Part shown: positions 10,382 to 21,510 of the stretch, one piece after another
Numbering within the stretch: the stretch's first letter is position 1
Layout of the letters: every line of letters starts with the position of its first letter
DNA from: Mycobacterium shimoidei
GTDB taxonomy: Bacteria > Actinomycetota > Actinomycetes > Mycobacteriales > Mycobacteriaceae
DNA: 64,000 nucleotides
Direction of reading: 5' to 3'
NCBI GenBank assembly: GCA_002101905.1
Contig: LQPU01000021.1
Span: 62,001 to 126,000, forward strand
Position numbers and translations under genes: made by a program
The notes under the pieces: model-generated
What the model saw: the letters and a program-made list of their open reading frames with translations, nothing else
The model's database searches: none
What the model was told of the DNA's origin: nothing

Positions 10382-11588
10382 CCTGCATCAACTTTCGGAC
10401 GCACGCCTGCGGATACGCGGAGTTGTCCGCCGTCAGTTCGTAATTCACCAACCGTCCCAGGTCGACGACGAGTGCCATCGCCGCATGCACGAGGAAACGT
10501 GCGTGGGTCGTCGGCAGCTCCGGGCGCGCCTGGGTCAGTAACCGCACCCAGGAATCGATCGTCGACCGCTGCACGTTGCGCAGCAATTCCTGGTCGGTCC
10601 GGTTCAGGTTCACCCGTTCGGTGTAGTAGATCGAGGCCAGTTCGGGGTTGGCGAACGACGTCGCGACGAATACCTCGACCAGCACCGTCAGCATCCGCCC
10701 CGGCTCAGTGATATCAGCGGCGATGGCCGACAGGTGTCCGGAAACCCGGTCGGCCGCGCGTCGCAGGCCGGTGGAGAGGATCTCACCTTTACCGGAGAAG
10801 TAACGATAGATCCCGGACACCGGAATTCCTACCGCCGAAGCGATTTGGGCCATGCTGGTTTCGAAATAGCCGTGTCGGCTGAACAACACCATCGATGCGT
10901 CCAGCAAGGCTTCGTACACGCCGGCGTTCGGGGTGAAGATACGCCAGCTCGGTGGGCGTGCGATGGTGTCGTCCGGGTGCGGAAGCTGGGCGGCGAGGAC
11001 CGCCGAAGCGGCCCCACGCAGTACCGAGCGGATCTCGTCGGGCGCTAGCCGGACGCGATGGTCGACGGTGCTGCCGATGACGCTCAGTAAACCTGACGAC
11101 AGCATCCAGCGCTGCGATGAGGTCAGGGTTGGCCGGATTGCCAAGAGCGGCCGCTGAATTCGATGGTTGACCAGCCGCAACTGATCTTTCAGGGTGGACT
11201 CGTCTTCACCGCGCAGGTAACGAGCCTGCCAGCGATACAGTCCGCCCGATTCCCGGTTGACGAGTGTTACCTCGATGAGTGAGTCGACGAGCCGATCGAG
11301 GGTGGTGGCGGGATCTGATTGTGGCGTCTCGATTTCGGTGAGGTCGGTGCAGTCGACCAGCTGCTGACCGAGTGTCAGTACCGCGCCGCGGAAGAGGTCG
11401 TACTTGCCCGAGTAGTGCCGGTACAGAGCCGGTGCGGAGATTCCTACCATCGCCGCGATCGCTTCCATGCTGACCGCGTGATAGCCCAGCGCGCTGAACG
11501 CCTCGGCGGCAGCCCGGGCGATCTGCGTCTTGCGGTCTTTCGGCCGCCGGCGCGCCAGCGCAGCCGACTGGGCGCGGGCGGTCGTCAC
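10356..11588 (-). CDS. Tandem TetR-family regulator with two DNA-binding domains
   Basis: A 410-aa protein made of two complete TetR units. The first HTH is at about residues 20-66 (MEAIAAMVGISAPALYRHYSGK) and the second at about 220-265 (MAQIASAVGIPVSGIYRYFSGK), each followed by its own all-helical ligand-type domain. A normal TetR protein is about 200 aa, so this is an intragenic duplication or fusion that could act as a monomeric pseudo-dimer. Likely targets are its own promoter and the neighbouring monooxygenase or oxygenase genes. GTG start at 11588. Confidence 0.88.
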   Translation of the reverse strand: MTTARAQSAALARRRPKDRKTQIARAAAEAFSALGYHAVSMEAIAAMVGISAPALYRHYSGKYDLFRGAVLTLGQQLVDCTDLTEIETPQSDPATTLDRLVDSLIEVTLVNRESGGLYRWQARYLRGEDESTLKDQLRLVNHRIQRPLLAIRPTLTSSQRWMLSSGLLSVIGSTVDHRVRLAPDEIRSVLRGAASAVLAAQLPHPDDTIARPPSWRIFTPNAGVYEALLDASMVLFSRHGYFETSMAQIASAVGIPVSGIYRYFSGKGEILSTGLRRAADRVSGHLSAIAADITEPGRMLTVLVEVFVATSFANPELASIYYTERVNLNRTDQELLRNVQRSTIDSWVRLLTQARPELPTTHARFLVHAAMALVVDLGRLVNYELTADNSAYPQACVRKLMQATLFGCCE

Positions 11589-11641
11589 CGCCTCACCCTA
11601 ACCACAAATTCCAGCCCGACAACAGACTACCTTCCGATCAG

Positions 11642-11651
11642 AATCATGATT
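11642..11651. promoter_or_regulatory. Palindrome AATCATGATT between divergent genes
   Basis: A perfect 10-base palindrome lies in the 119-base spacer between the tandem TetR gene and the MpaB-type operon, followed by AT-rich TAACATAATG. It could be an operator or promoter element, but the palindrome is short enough to arise by chance. Confidence 0.3.
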
Positions 11652-11707
11652 AACATAATGCCCGAGCGCGAGCTATCGCGACAGCCCGCTGGAAATCGAG
11701 GACACCC

Positions 11708-11932
11708 ATGCTGAACAAGATCCGCCAAGTGCTTGGCTTTCAGCTCACAGTCGCCGAGCTGATCGGCTTGGCTTTGATCGTCGGGACACCGTATCTGCTG
11801 ATAGGAACCATATGGTCGACGACGCACACGGACCATCTACGCGACATGCACGGGGCCGATCTGGTGGTCTCGTTCCTCGGGTCGATCGTCTCATGGCCGG
11901 TCCTGCTGTTTGCCGATGTCTGCATGACATGA
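11708..11932 (+). CDS. Small membrane protein upstream of MpaB-family oxygenase
   Basis: A 74-aa protein with two predicted membrane segments (about residues 15-35, TVAELIGLALIVGTPYLLIG, and 50-70, LVVSFLGSIVSWPVLLFADV). The ATG at 11708 is close behind GAAATCGAGGACACCC. The stop overlaps the ATG of the next gene (ATGA), so the two are coupled. No family is recognised. It might anchor or assist the adjacent oxygenase-like protein. Confidence 0.7.
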   Translation: MLNKIRQVLGFQLTVAELIGLALIVGTPYLLIGTIWSTTHTDHLRDMHGADLVVSFLGSIVSWPVLLFADVCMT

Positions 11933-12816
11933 GGCCGGACAACTCGGAGACACCGCTCACCCTCGCCGACACCAGGATTAACATCACCCGACGAACGGCG
12001 CGCTGGGACAACCGGCCGGCCACCGTGGCCGATGCGCTCGACTTCTGGTCGTTCGCCGCCGGCGCCGCCAACGTCGTGATGCAGCTGTCATGGCCGGGTG
12101 TCGGCTACGGGGTCATCGAAAGCAAGGTCGAATCCGGCAGCCTGATGAAACATCCGTGGAAGCGCGCACGGACGACCTTCAGCTACTTGGCGGTGGCAAT
12201 TCTCGGCAGCGCGGAAGACAGGGCGGCCTTTCGTAACGCCGTCGACGCCGCCCACCGGGAGGTTCGATCGGGACCCGAAAGCCCGGTGCAGTACAGCGGG
12301 TTTGACCGTGATCTTCAAATGTGGGTTGCTGCTTGTCTTTTCGTCGGGCTCGAAGACGCATATGAGCTGCTGCGCGGCAAGTTGACCGACGAACTCACCG
12401 AGCACTTCTACACCTCGGCGTTCACCCTCGGTACCACGCTGCAAGTCAGCGAAGACCAATGGCCGGCCACCCGTGCGGATTTCGATAGCTACTGGAATCA
12501 GGCATGCGAACGGGTGGCTATTGACGAGACGGTACGCGCCTATCTACAGGACCTCATCAATCTGCGGATGATCACGCCTGTGCTGCGACCGTTCGCTCCG
12601 CTGTTGCGGTTCCTCACCGCCGGGTTTTTAGCCCCCGTCTTTCGTAGCGCGCTGCAGATCGAATGGACTGCCCGCCAGCAGCGTCGATTCGAATATCTGT
12701 TTCTGCTCGTGGCATTCGTCAATCGGTTTCTGCCCAAGTTCATTCGGCAGGGCGGCAGTTATGTCCTGCTGGCCGACGTACGTCGACGGATCCGGCGGCG
12801 GCGCAGGCTGATTTGA
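11929..12816 (+). CDS. Oxygenase MpaB family protein (DUF2236)
   Basis: A 295-aa protein of the MpaB/rubber-oxygenase-related DUF2236 group, with the characteristic early region FWSFAAGAANVVMQLSWPGVGYGV, HPWKRARTTFSYLAVAILG and DRDLQMWVAACLFVGLEDAYELL. Family members are heme-dependent oxygenases; His136 region and substrate cannot be assigned by eye. The start ATG at 11929 overlaps the upstream stop. It is co-transcribed with small membrane proteins on both sides. Confidence 0.82.
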   Translation: MRPDNSETPLTLADTRINITRRTARWDNRPATVADALDFWSFAAGAANVVMQLSWPGVGYGVIESKVESGSLMKHPWKRARTTFSYLAVAILGSAEDRAAFRNAVDAAHREVRSGPESPVQYSGFDRDLQMWVAACLFVGLEDAYELLRGKLTDELTEHFYTSAFTLGTTLQVSEDQWPATRADFDSYWNQACERVAIDETVRAYLQDLINLRMITPVLRPFAPLLRFLTAGFLAPVFRSALQIEWTARQQRRFEYLFLLVAFVNRFLPKFIRQGGSYVLLADVRRRIRRRRRLI

Positions 12817-12846
12817 GATCACCGTCAAAGACACAGAAGGAGGACT

Positions 12847-13161
12847 GTGAAGAATCGTCATTTGCTACTCGCTATCGGCGGCGCGCTGCTTGTGGTCATT
12901 GGGGTGATGGCGTTGTGGTGGCCGGTTTTCTTGAACCAGTACGACCAATTCGGCATGCAGATCAGCTGCGGGAGGGCCTACAGCGCGGATCTGTCCCAGG
13001 CCGCCGCCGGAGGTGACGCTCTGGTGGCCAAATGCGGCACCGCGCTACTGATTCGCCGGGTCTGGGCGATACCGACTGCGATCCTCGGCTGGGTGATCGT
13101 CACCGTCCTGGTGGCGGCGTGGCTGCACCATGCACCCAAGACCGAAGAAGCCCTGGTGTAA
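12847..13161 (+). CDS. Two-TM small membrane protein
   Basis: A 104-aa protein with a GTG start at 12847 behind a strong AGGAGG site. Two membrane segments (about residues 6-28 and 72-94) enclose an outer loop with two cysteines (ISCGRAYSADL and VAKCGTALL) that may form a disulphide. It probably ends the MpaB-type operon. The function is unknown. Confidence 0.75.
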   Translation: MKNRHLLLAIGGALLVVIGVMALWWPVFLNQYDQFGMQISCGRAYSADLSQAAAGGDALVAKCGTALLIRRVWAIPTAILGWVIVTVLVAAWLHHAPKTEEALV

Positions 13162-13182
13162 CGAGAATCGATTGAAGCTCAA

Positions 13183-14694
13183 TCAGAATGGTGCCGGTTC
13201 GTCGTCGGGCCCGGGTGGGGGTAGGTCGAAGTAGCTTCGGTGTTGGGCTTGTCGGGCCATTCGGGTAGTGCGGTTGGCGCGCCGTTCGGTGGCGATGCGC
13301 TGGGCGCGGTGTTGGGCGCGGGTGCGCCGCCGCTGGGGCATCGCGGCGCGCTGGTCGCAGTAGTCGTGCGGCGGGTCGGCCTCGATGGCCGAGATGGCGC
13401 CGGTGGAGTGGCACAGGCTGGGAAACAGCAGCGCGCTGCCGGGGGTGGTGACGTAGGTCTGGCCCGACGGTGAGGTGAGGATCACGGTGCCGTCGGGGAG
13501 TTGTTGATCGCGCCAACCCCAGAAGGTTTTCACCAGATGATGGGTGCGGCAATAACATTTGAGGTTGGAGGCATGGGTGGGCCCACCGGCGGCGAACGGG
13601 ACTGTGTGGTCGATATCGCAGCACCAGGCCGGCACGTCGCAGCCCACCCAGCGACAGGTCAGATCCCGGCAGCGCACGAACTCGGCCAGCGCTTTGGACG
13701 GGGTGTAGCCGGGTTCGGGTGGGGCATCACCGGGATGCATCAACGGGGTCAGCTTCGCCGAGCGGGCCAGCTCGGCCACCAGCTCCGGGGGGATCAGCCC
13801 ATCGGCACCGACCTCCGACGCCGATGCGCCGGTGCGGCCGTCGAGGGCGGCGGGTTCGGCGAGCACATGAATCAGCACCGGGCCCGCCGGGCGCTGCCCG
13901 GCCGCGCAGTCGGGGCGCGCGCAGCGGCAGGCCAGCCGATCCGCCCCGCCCGCTAATGCCCCCAGCGCATCGGCGCGGCGCTGCTCAACCGTGCGCGGAT
14001 CATGCGCGCACACCGTGGCCGCCAACGCAGTCAACCGGGCATCCAGCGCATGCGCGTCCACCGTGCACACCGTGCCGCCGAACTCCGAAAGACCCTCCTG
14101 GGCGGCGTCGGTGAACCACACCTCCCGGCCCCTCTGGCGCTCCCGGCGCCGCCGCAGCGCATCCGCGTCGGCGCGGGCCACGATCTTGTCGATCTGCGCC
14201 GCCAGCCGGCCCCGGCTCAGCGACGGCCAGCGCACCACATTGACCGCCAACACCGCATCCACCCCGGCCAACACCTCGGCATCGTCGATCAACTCGGTGC
14301 GAAACACGATCGTCTGAAACATCCGAAAATCGATATCGCCCGCGGCGAACACCGCCCCCACCTTCGGCAGCCGCTCACGCATCGCCCGCGCATAGCGCAA
14401 CCGGCTGCCCGCCAACCCCCGACTGATCCGCAACGCCGCCGCCACCTCCGCGGCCACCGCCTCCTCGGTGTCCACCGCCCACCGCTCGGTCTCCGAACAC
14501 CGCGACAGCCGATACGCGAACAACTCCCCAATCGCTTTCAACTGCGCGGCCGCCGCCCGATTCTCAAAGCGCGCCGCCGAACAAATCCGATCCACCAACG
14601 CCCCCGACCGCGGCGTCGCCGACGGGTGCCGCCGCTCGAACAACTCATCAAAACGAGCGATCACCTCCGCCCGCGCCGCGTCATCATCGAACAT
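13183..14694 (-). CDS. 13E12-repeat family HNH protein (DUF222)
   Basis: A 503-aa member of the mycobacterial 13E12 REP family: an N-terminal DUF222 domain followed by an HNH nuclease motif near residues 380-420 (CRWVGCDVPAWCCDIDHTVPFAAGG, then HASNLKCYCRTHHLVK). I chose the ATG at 14694 (MFDDDAARAEV), the usual start of the family; the frame is open further upstream to 14925 but that part is not conserved and would run into lpqL. These proteins are multicopy in mycobacteria and their biology is unsettled. No inverted repeats or target-site duplication were seen. Confidence 0.9.
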   Translation of the reverse strand: MFDDDAARAEVIARFDELFERRHPSATPRSGALVDRICSAARFENRAAAAQLKAIGELFAYRLSRCSETERWAVDTEEAVAAEVAAALRISRGLAGSRLRYARAMRERLPKVGAVFAAGDIDFRMFQTIVFRTELIDDAEVLAGVDAVLAVNVVRWPSLSRGRLAAQIDKIVARADADALRRRRERQRGREVWFTDAAQEGLSEFGGTVCTVDAHALDARLTALAATVCAHDPRTVEQRRADALGALAGGADRLACRCARPDCAAGQRPAGPVLIHVLAEPAALDGRTGASASEVGADGLIPPELVAELARSAKLTPLMHPGDAPPEPGYTPSKALAEFVRCRDLTCRWVGCDVPAWCCDIDHTVPFAAGGPTHASNLKCYCRTHHLVKTFWGWRDQQLPDGTVILTSPSGQTYVTTPGSALLFPSLCHSTGAISAIEADPPHDYCDQRAAMPQRRRTRAQHRAQRIATERRANRTTRMARQAQHRSYFDLPPPGPDDEPAPF

Positions 14695-14726
14695 GCATTC
14701 GATCGTGCCACACCGGACTGACAAGT

Positions 14727-16220
14727 TTATTTGGGCAGTTCGTGGCGGGTGCGGTCCTCGCGCATCGGAATACCGTTGCGCCCACCGAGGTCCTGCGCGT
14801 ACAGGCCGGTCACGTAGGCCACCCCGCGGCCGTTGATCTCCAACGCTGTGCGGTCGAGGTGGTCGTAGGTATCGGTCTCCTTGTGGTAGTTGGGGTCGAA
14901 CGGCTCGTCGGCGGCGCCGCCCCACAGCTTGACCTGTTCCGCGGATTTCTTTGCCTCGGCGCCAGAGAACAAGCCACCGGCCGGGATGCCGGCAATCGTG
15001 AAGCCGTCGTAGTCGGACCGGCCGTCGAACGAGGTGTCCTGCGGGGTCTTGCCGGCCGAGCGCAGGTAGGCCGCAAGCGAACGCTCGATGCCCGCCGACC
15101 CTTCCGGCGTCACCGGCTCACCGCGCTTGTCCGGCGGCATCGACAGGTCCCCGTCATAGGTGAAGTAACCCGGATTGGGCGATGCCAGCATGTCGAAATT
15201 CATATACAGGGCAATGTCTTTGAGCCCCTCGATATCCAACGATTGGATGTATCTTCTCGAGCCGATCAGGCCGAGTTCCTCGGCACCCCAGAAGCCGAAC
15301 CGCACCGCGTTTTGCACCTGCGGCGAACTGCCCAGCTGCAGCGCGGTTTCCAGCACCGCGGCCACACCGGACCCGTTGTCGTTGATGCCCGGGCCCTCGG
15401 GAACGCTGTCCAGGTGCGCCCCGATCATCACCACGTCGTGAATCGAACCGGTCTTGGTCTGCGCGACGACGTTGCGGGCCTTGATCGGCTTGGTCTCCGC
15501 CTTGAGTTTGACGGTGACGGGTCCTGGCTTGTCCCGTAACTGCGAGCCGGCTGATCTGGTGATGCTGACGACAGGGATCTTGACGTCGGTGTGCTCGCCG
15601 AGCGTCCCGCCCATCTCTTTTTCGTCGACGTTGTCGGCGATGATCAACGCCACTGCGCCCCGCTGTACGACGACGTCTTGTTTCTGGGCGAACGGGCAAG
15701 TGCCACGGTCGACGAGGACCACCGCGCCCTTGACCGGCAGGTTGTCGTAGTCGGAGGCGGTGCATCCCGGGCTGTCGTCCACGGGCGCGGACACCAGCGG
15801 CCCGCTCACCCCATCGGGCGGAGTCGGCAGACTGTACTCCAGCGCCCGCGCTTCGAAGGTCTTGCTGCCGATCGTCACCGAGCCGGGCTCGGCGTGGAAC
15901 ACCCGCGCCTCGAATTCGGGCGTTTGCACGTCAAAGCCCTTCTCGCGCAGTGCGTTCACCACATAATCGACGCTCGCCTCGTAGCCGGGAGTGGTCACCG
16001 CACGGGTGTTGCCGTTCGCCGAGGCGATCTCCTGCAGTTTCGACAGGTGCGCCATCATCGCGTCGACGCTGATGCGCTCCCGCAGGGCCGCGGCGAAGGC
16101 CGAGGCAGGTGACGGGGGCGGTGCGGCGGACTTCGACGAGCCGGCGCAACCGGCAATCAACAACGCCGTCGTCGCAAGCACGGTGAGGATCGCCTTCGAT
16201 TTGTTAATCACCGCGCCCAC
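14727..16220 (-). CDS. lpqL: Lipoprotein M28-family aminopeptidase LpqL
   Basis: A 497-aa exported lipoprotein peptidase resembling Rv0418. The signal peptide ends in a lipobox LIAGC (Cys25). A protease-associated domain (about residues 140-235) precedes the M28 catalytic domain with zinc ligand motifs GAHLDSVPEGPGINDNGSG, FWGAEELGLIGS and the late FDGRSDYDGF. It should trim N-terminal residues from extracellular peptides. In M. tuberculosis lpqL adjoins the thiamine genes, as it does here. Confidence 0.92.
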   Translation of the reverse strand: MGAVINKSKAILTVLATTALLIAGCAGSSKSAAPPPSPASAFAAALRERISVDAMMAHLSKLQEIASANGNTRAVTTPGYEASVDYVVNALREKGFDVQTPEFEARVFHAEPGSVTIGSKTFEARALEYSLPTPPDGVSGPLVSAPVDDSPGCTASDYDNLPVKGAVVLVDRGTCPFAQKQDVVVQRGAVALIIADNVDEKEMGGTLGEHTDVKIPVVSITRSAGSQLRDKPGPVTVKLKAETKPIKARNVVAQTKTGSIHDVVMIGAHLDSVPEGPGINDNGSGVAAVLETALQLGSSPQVQNAVRFGFWGAEELGLIGSRRYIQSLDIEGLKDIALYMNFDMLASPNPGYFTYDGDLSMPPDKRGEPVTPEGSAGIERSLAAYLRSAGKTPQDTSFDGRSDYDGFTIAGIPAGGLFSGAEAKKSAEQVKLWGGAADEPFDPNYHKETDTYDHLDRTALEINGRGVAYVTGLYAQDLGGRNGIPMREDRTRHELPK

Positions 16221-16243
16221 GTTAGCGGCCCGCGGCGAAGCGA

Positions 16244-17242
16244 TCAGTCAGCGGTCACGGCGCCGGGAGCAAATCGATCAAGACGCATATACGCATGGAT
16301 CGTCGTGCCGCCCGGCGAAGTGTGGGTGCGCACCAAGTCGGCAAGTGCGTTCACGACGAACAGTCCGACGGCGCCGGGCCCGCCGGTATTGGGCGGGCGG
16401 CGCCCCGCCAGCGGATCGATCAGAAATCCGAGATCGCGGACCTCACAAACCAGATGCCCACTGTGCTCCCAGAAGGCCAGCCGCGATCTCCCGCCGCCGT
16501 GTTGCAGGCTGTTGGTGGCCAGTTCGGTGATGACCAGTTTCAGGTCGGCGATTCGGTCGGCGGACAGGCCGAGCAGCCGGCCATATCGGCCGCCGTGTCT
16601 GCGTGCACCGGCCAGGTCCTCCGCCTTGGAAACCGTGTACGTCAAGGGTGCCGGCCCAGTGGCCAACGCTTGGTTGCACCGCTGAAGCGCAGCGTCGACG
16701 GCGTAGTCCGCGCTGCGCTCACGCGATGCGTTCGAGCCGATCAACGGGTGGGTGGCGCGGATATCGGCGAGGATCTCGTCGTCGAGCAGAGACGCGTCAT
16801 ATGGGCACAGGCCTGCCACGTCGCAGTCTTCGAACGCGATGTTGGCCAAGGCTTCGTGCTGGATGCAGGCGGGATATTCGACCGCGGTGCGACCCGGCCA
16901 GACCGGTTCGGCGATCAGCCGGACGGGCCCAGTGCGGTGCTGGTAGATGAAAGCCCATTCGGCGGCGAGGATGCGCCCTGGGTTGCGGCCCATTTCGGTG
17001 ATGTCGACGAACGTCACGTCGCGCGCCGCAGCGCCCAACGCCTCGCGCAGAATGCTCAATTTCGGAGTGGGAACCGCAGCCCACACAGTCTCTGCCCGCG
17101 CCAGCCCCTCGGTGATGAACGGCACCACCGAGTGGACGTACTCGTCGGGTGTTCGGTAGATCACAGCCGAGTGGTCGTAGCCCCGATCTACCGTCGGCGC
17201 ACTCGCCATACGCAGCCGCTCCGCTCGATCGGTCCGTCCCAT
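16244..17242 (-). CDS. MEDS and HATPase anti-sigma-regulatory protein
   Basis: A 332-aa protein with an N-terminal MEDS domain (about residues 20-185, beginning GYDHSAVIYRTPDEYVHSVVPFI) and a C-terminal GHKL-type ATPase (about 215-315) in which ELATNSLQHGGG is the N-box and GPGAVGLFVVNALAD the G2-type box. This architecture is that of RsbA-like anti-sigma kinases in actinobacteria, which are regulated by STAS antagonists. An ATG inside (residue 12, MASAPTV) is an alternative start. The STAS protein at 491-862 is a possible partner. Confidence 0.85.
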   Translation of the reverse strand: MGRTDRAERLRMASAPTVDRGYDHSAVIYRTPDEYVHSVVPFITEGLARAETVWAAVPTPKLSILREALGAAARDVTFVDITEMGRNPGRILAAEWAFIYQHRTGPVRLIAEPVWPGRTAVEYPACIQHEALANIAFEDCDVAGLCPYDASLLDDEILADIRATHPLIGSNASRERSADYAVDAALQRCNQALATGPAPLTYTVSKAEDLAGARRHGGRYGRLLGLSADRIADLKLVITELATNSLQHGGGRSRLAFWEHSGHLVCEVRDLGFLIDPLAGRRPPNTGGPGAVGLFVVNALADLVRTHTSPGGTTIHAYMRLDRFAPGAVTAD

Positions 17243-17270
17243 TGGGCTGCCTACCCCGGTCGTGAGCGCC

Positions 17271-18964
<1,694 letters not shown>

Positions 18965-18968
<4 letters not shown>

Positions 18969-19972
18969 GAGCGGACTCCCACCGGAATGAGTTGACACAC
19001 AATCTGTTCGGCCGTCCAGGGCGCCAGCAAAAAGCCGTTGCGGCCGTGTCCGGCGGCCACCAACGTCCGCCCGTCCAGGCGCTGCACCAGCGGCACATTG
19101 TCAGGGGTCATCGGGCGCAGACCGGCGGCGCACTCGGCCAGCTCGTACTCACCTAGACCGGGCATCACCGCACACGCGTCGTCGAGCAGGTCGCGCACAC
19201 CCCAGACGGCCGGCGCGGTGTCGCGGCCGTGTTCGTATTGGGTTGCGCCGACCACCACCCCGTCCGCGCGGGGCACCAGGTACACCTGGCGGCCATGCAC
19301 CCGGGCGCGAATCACCCTCTGCGGCACCGGCATACAACCCTTGCGCCACCGCAGCCGGACCACTTCGCCCTTTACCGGCCGGATGGGCAGGCCCGGCCAC
19401 AGTGCCGGTGCGTCGATCCCGTTGGCGATCACCACCGCGTCGGCTTCGACAGCCGCCAGATCCTGCACCGGCCCACGCCATTCGACGCCGAGTTGTTCGC
19501 AGGCCGTGGTAAGCGCCTCCAGCACCAGGCGGTTGTCCACTGCCAGCTCAGTGGGCGCCCGAAAGCCATGCCGAATGCCTTGTGCCAGCAGGGGTTCCAT
19601 GTCGCGGGCAGCTGTCTCCCAGACCACCGGATGGCCTTGGGCGCAGAGCCAGTCCGCTACAGTGCGCAGTTCGGCCACGTCGGCGTGGTCGACGGCGACC
19701 ACCAGCGATTCCCGCGCGGTGATCGCCTGCGCCGGCAGTTCGTCGGCGAAGCTGCTCTGATGCCACAGCCGCAGCGACTCCAACCCCAGCTGAAGCAGTC
19801 GTTCCTCGCCCGGCCAGCCTTCGCTGTGCGGGGCGAGCATTCCGGCCGCCACCCACGACGCGCCCGGTTCCCCGGTGCGATGGACCCGCACCGACCAGCC
19901 CGCACGGGCCGCGCGACGCGCCACCGATAACCCGATGACGCCGCCGCCGATGACGGCCAGCGAATCCGGCAT
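18965..19972 (-). CDS. thiO: Glycine oxidase ThiO
   Basis: A 335-aa FAD-dependent D-amino-acid-oxidase-fold enzyme that oxidises glycine to dehydroglycine for ThiG. The FAD motif GGGVIGLSVARRAARAGW lies at residues 8-25 and the C-terminal FAD contact GHGRNGFLLAPWTA near residue 310. The ATG at 19972 directly follows a TPP riboswitch. First gene of the coupled thiO-thiS-thiG-SGNH operon. Confidence 0.94.
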
Positions 19973-19977
19973 CCTCT

Positions 19978-20060
19978 ACTCCCTTCGCCGGCATGATCCG
20001 GATCAGGTGTGACGGTAAGGGCGGGCGCGCCCACTCTCAGCCCCCGTGCTCCCGGGACTC
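19978..20060 (-). promoter_or_regulatory. TPP riboswitch upstream of thiO
   Basis: Read on the minus strand, the leader holds GGGAGCACGG, GGGCTGAGAGTGG, CACCTGATCCGGATCATGCC and GGCGAAGGGAGT in THI-element order, ending 6 bases before the thiO ATG. The terminal AAGGGAG is close enough to act as the ribosome site and would be closed on TPP binding. Boundaries are approximate. Confidence 0.93.
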
Positions 20061-20080
20061 CCGTGATTCGTCAGCTGTCC

Positions 20081-20097
20081 ACGCTAGCCGCTAGCGT
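20081..20097. promoter_or_regulatory. Palindromic divergent promoter, thiE / thiO
   Basis: ACGCTAGC and GCTAGCGT are perfect 8-base arms around one base. Each arm contains TAGCGT reading outward, fitting the mycobacterial -10 consensus TANNNT. On the plus strand this -10 lies 6 bases before the thiE GTG, as in leaderless transcripts. On the minus strand it would start the thiO riboswitch RNA just upstream of its first stem. Confidence 0.5.
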
Positions 20098-20103
20098 CGC
20101 GGT

Positions 20104-20787
20104 GTGCACGAACCTGACCGGCCCGCTCGTTCCCGGCTGGCCACAGCGCGGCTGTACCTGTGCACCGACGCCCGGCGGGAGCGCGGGGATCTGGCCGAGT
20201 TCACCGACGCGGTGCTGGCGGGCGGGGTGGACATCATCCAGCTTCGCGACAAAGGCTCGATCGGTGAGGGCCTGTTCGGCCCGCTGGAGGCGCGCGAGGA
20301 GCTGGCAGCGCTGGAAGTGCTGGCGGACGCCGCCCGCCGGCACGGGGCGTTGTTCGCGGTCAACGACCGCGCCGACATCGCACGCGCGGCCGGCGCCGAC
20401 GTGCTGCATCTGGGCCAAAACGACCTGCCGCTGACGGTGGCCCGCGACATCGTCGGCCCGGACGTGGTGATCGGCCAATCCACCCACGACCGCGACCAGG
20501 TCACGGCCGCGGCCAGCGGGGACGCCGACTATTTCTGCGTGGGACCTTGCTGGGCGACCCCGACCAAACCCGGCCGGCCGGCGCCGGGCCTGTCACTGCT
20601 GCAGGTCGCGGTCGAGCAGGCCGGCGAAAAGCCCTGGTTCGCCATCGGCGGTATCGACGCGCAGCGGCTGCCCGAGGTGCTGCATGCCGGTGCTCGTCGG
20701 ATCGTGGTGGTGCGGGCGATCACTGCCGCCGAGGACCCGCGGGCGGCCGCCGAGCAGCTCAGTTCGGCGCTGTCAGCAGCGAGCTGA
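20104..20787 (+). CDS. thiE: Thiamine-phosphate synthase ThiE
   Basis: A 227-aa TIM-barrel enzyme that joins HMP-pyrophosphate to thiazole phosphate. Motifs: [59 protein letters not shown] and [11 protein letters not shown]. The GTG at 20104 is only 6 bases from a TANNNT element, so the transcript may be leaderless and not riboswitch-controlled. The 3' end overlaps mutT3 by 29 bases on the other strand. Confidence 0.95.
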   Translation: MHEPDRPARSRLATARLYLCTDARRERGDLAEFTDAVLAGGVDIIQLRDKGSIGEGLFGPLEAREELAALEVLADAARRHGALFAVNDRADIARAAGADVLHLGQNDLPLTVARDIVGPDVVIGQSTHDRDQVTAAASGDADYFCVGPCWATPTKPGRPAPGLSLLQVAVEQAGEKPWFAIGGIDAQRLPEVLHAGARRIVVVRAITAAEDPRAAAEQLSSALSAAS

Positions 20788-21433
20788 TCCGGCTGGACAA
20801 CTGCGACGGCGCCTGGCCGGGCTGGCCGGCCGTGCACCACAGGAACACGCCCGCCTCGATTTCGACGGTGCGCGGCAGGTGGCGACGCCGTTCGTCGTCG
20901 GGGTCCAGCGGGACGGTCGCGGGCGCGGTACGCAGCCGATGCCAGCTGGCGGCGAACCCCGGGTGCAGCGGCAGGTGGTCGACGTCCTCCTCGGCGACCC
21001 AGCGCAGCTCGGCGCTCTCCCGGTTGGGCACGGTGTGCAGCAGGTCGCCGGCGTCGGCGACAACGGTGGTGTAAGTCCAGTGCGTGCCGCCGGCCCCGGA
21101 AACCTCAGCGGTGATCACCGTCGCGCGCACCTGCAGCAGCTCGCTCGACAGCCCGGCTTCCTCAAGAGCTTCCCGGACGGCGGCCTGCTCAGCGGTCTCA
21201 TGGCTGTCCCGGGCGCCGCCCGGCAAGCCCCAGGTGCCACCCTGATGACTCCATGGCGCCCGGTGCTGCAGCAGGACCGCGGGGCTGCCGTCGGAGCGCG
21301 GCGCACGCAAGAGCAGGCCCGCCGCACCATGTCGACCCCAGTACGCCACACCGGTGTCGGAGATCACCCACCCGTCACCATCGCCGCGCACGCGTTCAGG
21401 ATAAGCGGGACAGCGCCGCGAGCATCCCACCAT
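20759..21433 (-). CDS. mutT3: Nudix hydrolase MutT3
   Basis: A 224-aa Nudix protein resembling Rv0413. The Nudix box GX5EX7REUXEEXGU is intact: [24 protein letters not shown], roughly residues 72-95. M. tuberculosis MutT3 is reported to clean oxidised guanine nucleotides. Its conserved core [23 protein letters not shown] precedes the box. Convergent with thiE, overlapping by 29 bases at the tails, the same order as in M. tuberculosis. Confidence 0.92.
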   Translation of the reverse strand: MVGCSRRCPAYPERVRGDGDGWVISDTGVAYWGRHGAAGLLLRAPRSDGSPAVLLQHRAPWSHQGGTWGLPGGARDSHETAEQAAVREALEEAGLSSELLQVRATVITAEVSGAGGTHWTYTTVVADAGDLLHTVPNRESAELRWVAEEDVDHLPLHPGFAASWHRLRTAPATVPLDPDDERRRHLPRTVEIEAGVFLWCTAGQPGQAPSQLSSRISSLLTAPN

Positions 21434-21510
21434 CGGTCAACCAAACTCTTAGACTTCTTTAATAGAATTTGTAACCAGACGCACCCCAAAAAGATGAGGT
21501 CCGAGCAGAC

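Noticed and set aside
13183..14694. 13E12 protein as part of a mobile element or homing intron
   Set aside because: No terminal repeats, transposase, target duplication or split host gene is visible.
14694..14925. Upstream extension of the 13E12 gene
   Set aside because: The extra 77 codons are Arg/Pro-rich, overlap lpqL on the same strand, and the family starts at MFDDDAARAEV.
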